DNA of 5,255 bases, taken from contig CAKQHC010000100.1 in assembly GCA_934234005.1 (NCBI GenBank), positions 1 through 5,255 on the forward strand. The letters are read 5' to 3'. Source of the DNA: an uncultured Methanomassiliicoccales archaeon. GTDB taxonomy: Archaea > Thermoplasmatota > Thermoplasmata > Methanomassiliicoccales > Methanomethylophilaceae. Under the pieces are notes generated by a model. That model saw only the letters and a program-made list of their open reading frames with translations. It was not told the DNA's origin and did no database searches. Positions 1 to 4,900 of the stretch are shown here, one piece after another; position 1 is the stretch's first letter, and each line of letters opens with the position of its first letter. A program made the position numbers and the translations under genes.

Positions 1-117
1 GTAGGTATCTTTGTTGAACGAACTGTTGATAGGATTGTCGTATTCGTCAATCAGTACGATGGGTTTTACGCCCCGACAATTACGTGAATCGTATCGGCAA
101 TAAACAGCCCCTGTCAT
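1..117 (-). pseudogene. 5'-truncated remnant of an AAA-ATPase (DUF1703/PF09820-like), running off the left edge
   Basis: The minus strand reads open from 147 to 1, with the first ATG at 115-117. The 39 visible residues contain KPIVLIDEYDNPIN (residues 18-31), which is the Walker B region typical of the AAA-ATPase-like family often fused to a PD-(D/E)XK nuclease-like C-terminus. The stretch before it (CRYDSR, then GVKP) also resembles the family's usual lead-in. In this family the P-loop lies roughly 100 residues before this motif, but here a TGA stops the frame at 148-150 and the permease terminator lies at 188-210, so there is no room for the P-loop. The other two minus frames in 118-187 show no recognisable N-terminus. 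No ribosome binding site or promoter is evident. I infer a decayed N-terminally deleted copy. What lies beyond position 1 is unknown. The family call rests on one motif. Confidence 0.55.
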
Positions 118-187
118 TTTTTGTAATAAGGTTGTACGGGCGATGTTTCATCCGTCATCGATTGTAGTTTAACAGTTACAAAAGAAA

Positions 188-210
188 TCCGACGGAACAC
201 ATCCGTCGGA
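188..210 (-). terminator. Perfect hairpin with T-rich tail after the permease gene
   Basis: The arms TCCGACGGA and TCCGTCGGA form a perfect 9-bp stem around a 5-nt loop (197-201). On the minus strand the stem is followed directly by TTTCTTTT (positions 187-180). It begins 12 nt after the permease TAA. Position, stem quality and tail all fit a transcription terminator for the ABC operon. Many archaeal terminators need only the U-tract, so the stem could instead be a 3'-end processing or stability element. Confidence 0.65.
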
Positions 211-221
211 AAGTTGTTTGT

Positions 222-1571
222 TTATTTCTTATTGGTGAGTTTCTGGTAGAGTTTGTTTTGTCCGAGACCTGTTACGAGAATATCCGAACCGTAAAGTTTC
301 ACGGTTATTATGATGGTAACAACGGCAAACACAAACATGTACGCTATTCCGCTGAATACAAGAGTGAAGTCGTTGTACATGAGCGCCTGCATCGATATCA
401 TGGGATGTGAGAACGGTATAGCGAACAAAATTGCCTGTATGCCCAATCCGGAACCATACCATCCGGAGAACATTATGACGAACATGGGAATCATTGCAAG
501 TATGCTGAGAGGCATAGTCATAGTCTGTGCGGATTTGTAGTTCTTGGCGAATGCACCGAGAATCATGCATATTCCGAGGGCACAGATAATGGACAGGAAC
601 ATTGAGATCATGATAAGAGCGTAGTCGGTTATGCCAAGACCCAGTCCCAAATCATCCAGGTTGATGCCGGTGCTGGTGGTATCCATCAGCGCACCCATAT
701 AGATGCTCATTCCCGCCATGTATGCCAATCCATATACCAATCCGACTATTGCAGCCGCAATAATTTTACCGGTAACGATGGTGGTTCTTTTGATGGGAAG
801 AGTCAACAAAGTTTCCAGCGTCTTGTTCTCTTTTTCAGAACCCATAGAACTTATGACTATGCTGCCGACCATCATTATGATTATCATTATGATTATCGGA
901 ATCATCATGGTTTTGCTGGATATTTCGTTTGAAATTTCATAAGGCGTGACGTTCGAATGTGCCGTTCCGTTGACAATGGTGTTGATGTTGTTTCCGCCTG
1001 ATTCGATCGGAGTAACGCAAAACTGATAATCAGAACTTCCGAGTTTATTTTCCAGGATAGTCATGGATAAGCTGTTGTTGAGTCCCGATACTATGCTGGA
1101 TAGCACGGTTGACGATACAGATCCGAACATTCCCGAAGGTTCATATATGTAATATTCGAGGATAGATCCCTGATGCTTTTCCAGAATATCGGCACTGAAA
1201 TTTCCGTCGATGTATATCGCGGATGTTATGCCATTGTCGTTCATTGCATCAATCATCTGATCTTTCGTTATGTTGCCGAGATCGATTATGTAGTCCCCGA
1301 CATTTTCCTCTCCGACAATCTTTGCATAAGACTTTACGAGTATATCTTTGGCATCCCAATTCAGCTGTATTCCGTCTATCGTTCCGTCAATATGTCCGTT
1401 TTCGCTGTTGGCTATACCGAATACAGGCGTGGCCTGTGCTTTATCAACCTCTCCTCCGATCAATCCGCCCAATCCTGCAAAGAGGACGACCATTATCAGG
1501 ACGGACAGAACGGAACCTACGGTGAGGAGTTCTTTAAGTTCTTTGCGGATTATGTTGTATATGTGGTTCAT
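222..1571 (-). CDS. ABC-2 family transporter permease (NatB-like)
   Basis: This is the membrane subunit of an ABC exporter, 449 residues long, the usual size for NatB-type ABC-2 permeases (ABC2_membrane_3-like). I see an amphipathic cytoplasmic N-terminus (about 1-16), a first transmembrane helix at about 18-40, and a large extracytoplasmic domain at about 41-220. Five more helices follow at about 221-243, 268-293, 316-340, 352-370 and 402-424. After the second helix comes the family hallmark, SEKEN followed by TLETLLTLPIKR and GK (about 245-269), the coupling region that contacts the ATPase. The ATG overlaps the ATPase stop by 4 nt (ATGA), and GGCGGTGA lies 7 nt upstream, fixing the start. 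The substrate is not evident: Na+, drugs, peptides or lipids are all possible for this family. The second helix is unusually rich in Ile and Met because of a 12-bp tandem repeat. Confidence 0.88.
   Translation of the reverse strand: MNHIYNIIRKELKELLTVGSVLSVLIMVVLFAGLGGLIGGEVDKAQATPVFGIANSENGHIDGTIDGIQLNWDAKDILVKSYAKIVGEENVGDYIIDLGNITKDQMIDAMNDNGITSAIYIDGNFSADILEKHQGSILEYYIYEPSGMFGSVSSTVLSSIVSGLNNSLSMTILENKLGSSDYQFCVTPIESGGNNINTIVNGTAHSNVTPYEISNEISSKTMMIPIIIMIIIMMVGSIVISSMGSEKENKTLETLLTLPIKRTTIVTGKIIAAAIVGLVYGLAYMAGMSIYMGALMDTTSTGINLDDLGLGLGITDYALIMISMFLSIICALGICMILGAFAKNYKSAQTMTMPLSILAMIPMFVIMFSGWYGSGLGIQAILFAIPFSHPMISMQALMYNDFTLVFSGIAYMFVFAVVTIIITVKLYGSDILVTGLGQNKLYQKLTNKK
873..896. repeat. 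12-bp perfect tandem duplication inside the permease gene
   Basis: CATTATGATTAT occurs twice in a row on the plus strand. On the minus strand it is read as ATAATCATAATG twice, encoding IIIM-IIIM in the second transmembrane helix of the permease (about residues 227-234). It adds four residues per unit without shifting the frame. Confidence 0.85.
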
Positions 1572-2293
1572 GCCCCTTTCACCGCCTTTACGAAAACTTC
1601 CTCCAATGTATTTACGCCGAAACGTTCTTTCAGTTCGGCAGGCGTACCCAGAAGTATCAGATTGCCCTGATCCATAATTCCTACGCGGTTGCAGAGCATC
1701 TCCACTTCGAACATATTGTGTGAAGACATAATCACCGTGACGCCGTTCTCGGCTAGTTTTCTGATTATTTCTCTGATTTCATAAGCATTGATAACGTCCA
1801 GTCCGGATGTGACTTCGTCGAGAATGGCAAGTTTGGGAGAAGCCATTATGGCTCTGGCAATGAGCAGTCTGCGCATCATACCTTTGCTGTATGTATCGAC
1901 TTTGGAATCTATGCGGTCTCCCAAATCTGCTATTTCTATTCCTTTCTCAACCATGGCTTTTTGTTCGTCGCCGCTTTTGAAAAAACGAGATATGAATTCC
2001 AGATATGCTCTTCCGGAGAGATCTTTGTATGCTCCCGCATCTTCCGGCAGATAACTTATGATTTCGCGTACCTTGTCGGGTTCGGTGGCAACATCGTGTC
2101 CGTAGACGGATATCGAACCTGATGTTATGCGAAGTATGGTGGAGATCATTCTAAGCGTGGTGGTTTTACCGGCGCCGTTGTGGCCGATTAAACCGAAAAT
2201 CTCACCCTCCTTTACATTCAGGGATATTCCGTGAACTGCTTCGCGGTTACCGTAGGACTTGTGTACGTCGTTCAGAACGAGTGCGTCCGTCAT
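1568..2293 (-). CDS. ABC transporter ATP-binding protein (NatA/CcmA-like)
   Basis: This is the cytoplasmic ATPase that powers the permease encoded next to it. From the ATG at 2291-2293 it is 241 residues, starting MTDALVLNDVHKSYG, where the ABC fold normally begins. An earlier in-frame ATG at 2336-2338 would add 15 residues with no family counterpart and would cover the likely promoter, so I reject it. Visible motifs are Walker A GHNGAGKTT (37-45), a Q-loop region reading YLPE with Glu84 in place of the usual Gln, a signature YSKGMMRR (135-142) in place of LSGGQ, Walker B LAILDE with D-loop SGLD (155-166), and switch His192. The YLPE and YSKGM variants are common in NatA-like exporter ATPases, so this is probably an active subunit. 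It overlaps the permease start by 4 nt. No Shine-Dalgarno precedes the start, which suggests a leaderless transcript. Confidence 0.9.
   Translation of the reverse strand: MTDALVLNDVHKSYGNREAVHGISLNVKEGEIFGLIGHNGAGKTTTLRMISTILRITSGSISVYGHDVATEPDKVREIISYLPEDAGAYKDLSGRAYLEFISRFFKSGDEQKAMVEKGIEIADLGDRIDSKVDTYSKGMMRRLLIARAIMASPKLAILDEVTSGLDVINAYEIREIIRKLAENGVTVIMSSHNMFEVEMLCNRVGIMDQGNLILLGTPAELKERFGVNTLEEVFVKAVKGA
1579..1586 (-). promoter_or_regulatory. Shine-Dalgarno site of the permease gene
   Basis: The minus strand reads GGCGGTGA, seven of eight bases matching the archaeal GGAGGTGA, 7 nt before the permease ATG. It lies inside the 3' end of the ATPase gene. It supports translation of the permease from the shared mRNA and its chosen start. 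Confidence 0.6.
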
Positions 2294-2307
2294 GTAGACC
2301 GTATGGA

Positions 2308-2327
2308 CAATATATCTTAATTTTATT
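2308..2327 (-). promoter_or_regulatory. AT-rich candidate TATA box for the ABC exporter operon
   Basis: Read on the minus strand, this is an AT-only stretch apart from one G near its middle and the final G, containing AAATTAAGATATATT. Its centre is about 25 nt before the ATPase ATG, the distance at which an archaeal TATA box would start transcription at or near the start codon. The lack of a Shine-Dalgarno there agrees. No exact TTTATATA is present and no clear BRE stands out, so this is a positional inference. Confidence 0.4.
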
Positions 2328-2352
2328 TGTCCGTGCAATACAATGTGATAAA

Positions 2353-2383
2353 ACGGCCCGTACGGAAAATATGTACGCGCCGT
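2353..2383 (-). terminator. Imperfect hairpin after prefoldin beta; possible end of the superoperon
   Basis: ACGGCGCGTAC and GTACGGGCCGT pair over 11 positions with one mismatch, around a 9-nt AT-rich loop (2364-2372). On the minus strand the stem ends in GCCGTTTTATC, a short T-tract. It lies 6 nt after the pfdB TAA. It may terminate or attenuate the exosome transcript before the ABC genes. The T-tract is short, so read-through is plausible. Confidence 0.45.
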
Positions 2384-2389
2384 ATTGTT

Positions 2390-2740
2390 TTACTGTTTCT
2401 GGGCGTTGCCCATAGCGGTGTTGATGGCTTCCTGGAGTGCGGTGTATCTGTCTTTAAGGCTGTTTTCCTGCCTTTCAAGACTGGAGATTCTGACATCCAT
2501 CATTTCTATGGATTCCTCAATCTCGCTTTTGAGTGCTTCCTTGTCGGCCACTTTAATCATTAAGGTTCCTGCGGATTTGTAGACGTCTCCGGTGCTCTTC
2601 TTAAGTTCTTCCAGAGTTCTGACAAGTTCGCGTTTCTGCGTGTCCATCTGGGATTTCTGTGAAGAGACGGCCTGAAGTTGTTGTTGGGTCTGCTGGAACT
2701 GTGTTATCTGGTTCTGCAATTGTGGGCTCATTCCGTTCAT
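2390..2740 (-). CDS. pfdB: Prefoldin subunit beta
   Basis: This is the beta subunit of the archaeal prefoldin (GimC) chaperone, a hexamer of two alpha and four beta subunits that captures unfolded proteins and passes them to the thermosome in the cytoplasm. The 116-residue length is normal. A Gln-rich N-terminal coiled coil (about 6-48, starting SPQLQNQITQFQQ) leads into the beta-hairpin segment DVYKSAGTLMIKVADKEAL (about 52-70), then a second coiled coil (about 66-110) with LERQENSLK, the typical beta-subunit pattern. I chose the ATG at 2738-2740, which overlaps the pcc1 stop by 4 nt. An upstream in-frame ATG at 2788 would add 16 basic residues unlike the family, and an ATG three codons downstream is also possible. 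Its TAA is followed by a 96-nt spacer, so it appears to close the superoperon. The identification is firm. Confidence 0.93.
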   Translation of the reverse strand: MNGMSPQLQNQITQFQQTQQQLQAVSSQKSQMDTQKRELVRTLEELKKSTGDVYKSAGTLMIKVADKEALKSEIEESIEMMDVRISSLERQENSLKDRYTALQEAINTAMGNAQKQ

Positions 2741-2976
2741 ATTCTCGCCTTTGTTAGGTTGTCGACGTCTTCGATGATCCTGATGCATTCCAGGTAGGAG
2801 TTCAGAGCGGCTCTCATCGCCGAGGAATCCGATGCACGAATCGTAATTACGGCATCGTCTCCGTCATAATCTACGGTTATCTCGGTACGTGGGAGTTCTC
2901 TGCCCGCCTCTGGGCCGATTGCGGGTACCACGGACTTTGCCGCGGCACCCTTAACCGTCAGTTTGGCGCTGAGCAT
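2737..2976 (-). CDS. pcc1: KEOPS complex subunit Pcc1
   Basis: Pcc1 is the small dimerising subunit of KEOPS, which with Kae1, Bud32 and Cgi121 places t6A on A37 of ANN-decoding tRNAs. The 79-residue product is a typical archaeal length. It is recognised by the C-terminal signature IRASDSSAMRAALNSYLECI (about 46-65), matching the family's A-x-D-x-x-A-x-R-A-x-x-N-S-Y-L pattern, after a beta-rich N-terminal half (KLTVKG, ITVDYDG). It starts only 3 nt after the rpoP stop and in the same frame, with no Shine-Dalgarno, so it is probably translated by reinitiation after rpoP. Its TGA overlaps the pfdB ATG. Placement next to rpoP and prefoldin is known in archaeal exosome superoperons. The family call is solid although the protein is short. 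Confidence 0.9.
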   Translation of the reverse strand: MLSAKLTVKGAAAKSVVPAIGPEAGRELPRTEITVDYDGDDAVITIRASDSSAMRAALNSYLECIRIIEDVDNLTKARI

Positions 2977-2979
2977 GGC

Positions 2980-3111
2980 TCAGTCGGATTTGAGGGTCTT
3001 CTTCTCGCTGGGTCTGTCCTTGAAGAAGATCTTCGAACCGCATTTCTCGCATTGGAGCCCCAAATCCTTGACGTTTCTGATAGGCTCGTTGCATTTTGCG
3101 CATCTGTACAT
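2980..3111 (-). CDS. rpoP: DNA-directed RNA polymerase subunit P (Rpo12/Rpb12-like)
   Basis: This is a short gene of 43 codons starting at the ATG at 3109-3111 and ending in TGA at 2980-2982. It encodes the zinc-ribbon subunit P of archaeal RNA polymerase, the counterpart of eukaryotic Rpb12/RPABC4, which stabilises the Rpo3-Rpo10-Rpo11 assembly platform. The sequence opens MYRCAKCNEPI. Four cysteines in two CxxC pairs (C4, C7, C21, C24) form the zinc site, and IFFKDRP (28-34) matches the family's basic R-P tail. Length is typical (about 40-50 residues). It lies 19 nt after rpl37ae and 3 nt before pcc1. A weak GGTGGTC just upstream may act as the ribosome binding site. Overlapping longer reading frames in other phases here look like noise. 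Confidence 0.92.
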   Translation of the reverse strand: MYRCAKCNEPIRNVKDLGLQCEKCGSKIFFKDRPSEKKTLKSD

Positions 3112-3130
3112 TCAGACCACCAATGGGTGC

Positions 3131-3382
3131 TCACTGCTCGGAAACCTGAGACAGTTCCTTTTTGGCACCGGGGGTGTAGGCACCGGCGGCAAATTTGGTG
3201 TCGCAGTGTCTGCACTGCCAAATACCGGAACTTACTCTTTTCACGGACATGTGGTGGCAGACGGGGCACTCGTGTTTTGCTTTCTGCTGTGCTTCGATGG
3301 TCTTAATTCTGTTACGTACAATAACTCCGTACCTTGCTCCGAACCTTCCGGAGGTACCTGCTTTCTCGGTTCTTTTTGACAT
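3131..3382 (-). CDS. rpl37ae: Large ribosomal subunit protein L37Ae (eL43)
   Basis: This is a zinc-finger protein of the archaeal and eukaryotic large ribosomal subunit. From the ATG at 3380-3382 it is 83 residues and begins MSKRTEKAGTSGRFGARYGV, almost exactly the family start. The zinc ribbon is CPVC (39-42) with CRHC (57-60), and the segment VKRVSSGIWQC plus KFAAGAY is diagnostic. The C-terminus after AYTP is slightly longer than in many archaea (KKELSQVSEQ). A GTG three codons earlier (3389-3391) overlaps the rrp42 stop as GTGA and could also initiate, but the family alignment and a GGTGAT site 4 nt before the ATG favour the ATG. Being between rrp42 and rpoP is the conserved superoperon order. 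Confidence 0.94.
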   Translation of the reverse strand: MSKRTEKAGTSGRFGARYGVIVRNRIKTIEAQQKAKHECPVCHHMSVKRVSSGIWQCRHCDTKFAAGAYTPGAKKELSQVSEQ

Positions 3383-3386
3383 TTGA

Positions 3387-3392
3387 ATCACC
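3387..3392 (-). promoter_or_regulatory. Shine-Dalgarno site deciding the rpl37ae start
   Basis: The minus strand reads GGTGAT, matching part of the archaeal GGAGGTGATC, 4 nt before the ATG at 3380-3382. It overlaps the rrp42 stop codon and the alternative GTG, which makes the GTG a poor initiation site and the ATG the likely one. Confidence 0.5.
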
Positions 3393-4161
3393 CGATGATT
3401 TTTCTGATTTCCACACCCTTTTCGACGGCTCTGTCAAGACACAGGCTGAGGTCGTCAAGTGTGATCGAACCGCAACCTCCTTTCTGCATAGCTCTGAAGT
3501 TGCCGTTATCGTCTGTGGTGACGGTAAGGCGTGCGGATGAAATCTGCTCTTCGTCGAAATTTGGGTCAACTATTAAATCGTTTCCTATTTTGACTTCCGT
3601 GACGGAAATCGGCGTACAGGTTATGGGAAGGGGTGTGTCGACATCTCCCTTTCCGTACTGGACATTAGGTATTTTTGCCGATTTGAGTGCGCACACGGCT
3701 GCGAGGTTGGCTGCGTCGAACAGATTTCCGTCGTAGTCGAGGGCGTAGATGTCCACAAAGCACATCCAAACCTCTTCTCCGGGAGTGATGCACAGTTTCT
3801 CTACATCAACCATTCCCGATTCGCGGATACCGCGGTCGACGACACGCGCGAGTTCGATCGCGTCTTCTCCCGGCGGTCCGGATTCGAATGTGGGGTGGGC
3901 CATGGGAATAAGTTCCGCTCCGGTCGTGAGTACTCCGAGGTTGGGAGTATCGCCGAACGGGGTTCCGGGGATGATTTTGACTCCCGCAATGACTTCGGTC
4001 TTTCCGAGTTTCACTCTTGCGGATCCGTCGGCACTCTCGATGCAGTCGGTTATGACTTCGATTTTTCTCACATCGGTTACGCCGCGTCCGTCAACCCTTG
4101 TTCCTTTGGAGAGGAGGTTAACGATGTGGTCGCGTTTGATGTCAGACATTGTAACGCTCAT
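3388..4161 (-). CDS. rrp42: Exosome complex component Rrp42 (non-catalytic RNase PH-like subunit)
   Basis: Rrp42 alternates with Rrp41 in the hexameric ring of the archaeal exosome, which degrades RNA 3' to 5' by phosphorolysis and can add heteropolymeric tails. It has the RNase PH fold but no active site of its own and helps bind RNA and shape the catalytic pocket. The 257-residue length is normal. Visible family stretches are [17 protein letters not shown] (about 20-36), [16 protein letters not shown] (47-62), [20 protein letters not shown] (92-111) with IRES, and [15 protein letters not shown] (141-155). Where Rrp41 carries its catalytic Asp pair, this protein reads LPITCTPIS, consistent with a non-catalytic subunit. 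The ATG overlaps the rrp41 stop (ATGA) and follows AGGAGG by 7 nt, which fixes the start over a second ATG at 4147-4149. Confidence 0.96.
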   Translation of the reverse strand: MSVTMSDIKRDHIVNLLSKGTRVDGRGVTDVRKIEVITDCIESADGSARVKLGKTEVIAGVKIIPGTPFGDTPNLGVLTTGAELIPMAHPTFESGPPGEDAIELARVVDRGIRESGMVDVEKLCITPGEEVWMCFVDIYALDYDGNLFDAANLAAVCALKSAKIPNVQYGKGDVDTPLPITCTPISVTEVKIGNDLIVDPNFDEEQISSARLTVTTDDNGNFRAMQKGGCGSITLDDLSLCLDRAVEKGVEIRKIIG

Positions 4162-4898
4162 TCGGATGCCTCCTGCTGTGCTTTGCCGTAACGTCTTTTG
4201 AGGGCGTCTTTCTGCAGGTCGTAGACCTCATGACAGGCTCCGACTGCCATGTCGATGGCATGGTCAAATTCTTCGCGGGTCATATTTCCGTCCATCTGGA
4301 GCAGAACGATTTCGTCCGTGGAAGGTACAATAGCGATGGGCACGTCGGCCTGACCGTAGTTGTCCTCTTCTTTGTTGAGGTCGAGAAGAACTTTTCCGTC
4401 GGCTTTTCCGGCAGCGATTGCGGGAACGATGTCTCTCATGGGGATGCCTGCATCTGCGAGGGCAACCGAGGCCGCGGTAAGTCCGGCACATCTGGTTCCT
4501 GCGTTTGCCTGCAGAATCTCGATGTATACGTCAATGGAAGCACGGGGGTACAATTCCGTGAGGACAACCTTTTCCAGAGCTTCGGATATAATCTTTGATA
4601 TCTCGATGGATCTTCTGTCGGGTCCGGGTCTCTTCCTGTCGCTGACCGAGAATGCCTGCATGTTGTATTTGCACTGGACAATGGCTTTCGTAGGGTTCTG
4701 CATGTGCCTGGGGTGGCATTCGCGGGGGCCGTACACGGCCGCCAGGACCTTGTTTTTTCCAATCTCCACGTATGCGGATCCGTCGGCGTTGTTGAGGACG
4801 CCCGCCTCAATTTTGATGTTCCTGTGCTGTTCGGCGGTTCTTCCGTCGATTCTGATTCCGTTCTCGTCAACCAATACCATATCAGTGTGTCCGCTCAT
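4158..4898 (-). CDS. rrp41: Exosome complex exonuclease Rrp41 (catalytic RNase PH-like subunit)
   Basis: Rrp41 is the phosphorolytic subunit of the archaeal exosome, acting as three Rrp41-Rrp42 dimers in a ring. From the ATG at 4896-4898 it is 246 residues, starting [20 protein letters not shown]. Family landmarks are GIRIDGR (14-20), [21 protein letters not shown] (38-58 region), the arginine pair in PDRRSIEIS (R95, R96), the phosphate-loop [14 protein letters not shown] (about 134-147) and the catalytic acid pair D179 and D185 in [13 protein letters not shown]. The six-residue spacing matches the active-site aspartates known from Sulfolobus Rrp41, so the protein should be catalytic. A GTG at 4902-4904, two codons earlier, overlaps the rrp4 stop and is an alternative start. 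The stop overlaps the rrp42 ATG by 4 nt. Confidence 0.96.
   Translation of the reverse strand: MSGHTDMVLVDENGIRIDGRTAEQHRNIKIEAGVLNNADGSAYVEIGKNKVLAAVYGPRECHPRHMQNPTKAIVQCKYNMQAFSVSDRKRPGPDRRSIEISKIISEALEKVVLTELYPRASIDVYIEILQANAGTRCAGLTAASVALADAGIPMRDIVPAIAAGKADGKVLLDLNKEEDNYGQADVPIAIVPSTDEIVLLQMDGNMTREEFDHAIDMAVGACHEVYDLQKDALKRRYGKAQQEASE
4169..4174 (-). promoter_or_regulatory. Strong Shine-Dalgarno site of rrp42
   Basis: A perfect AGGAGG on the minus strand lies 7 nt before the rrp42 ATG and inside the 3' end of rrp41. It is the best ribosome binding site in the window and would keep Rrp42 output independent of, or matched to, Rrp41 despite the overlapping genes. Confidence 0.75.
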
Positions 4899-4900
4899 CG

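Noticed and set aside
151..192. Short minus-strand frames between the permease terminator and the ATPase remnant, as a frameshifted N-terminus of the remnant
   Set aside because: I read all minus frames here. None gives a P-loop or a family-like N-terminus, and each stops within about 20 codons.
1173..1670. A 165-codon plus-strand frame opposite the permease N-terminal domain and ATPase end
   Set aside because: It crosses two well-supported minus-strand genes, has no ribosome binding site and shows no recognisable motif.
2294..2338. Longer ABC ATPase start at 2338
   Set aside because: The 15 extra residues precede the normal start of the ABC fold and would be encoded by the AT-rich candidate promoter.
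2741..2788. Longer prefoldin beta start at 2788
   Set aside because: The extra 16 residues (MHQDHRRRRQ onward) are unlike any prefoldin beta N-terminus and come from out-of-phase pcc1 sequence. The ATG at 2740 gives the normal length and an ATGA overlap.
2958..3269. A 103-codon minus-strand frame covering the rpoP region
   Set aside because: It is in a different phase from both rpl37ae and rpoP, and its product is Arg/Ser-rich noise. The true gene here is the 43-codon rpoP.
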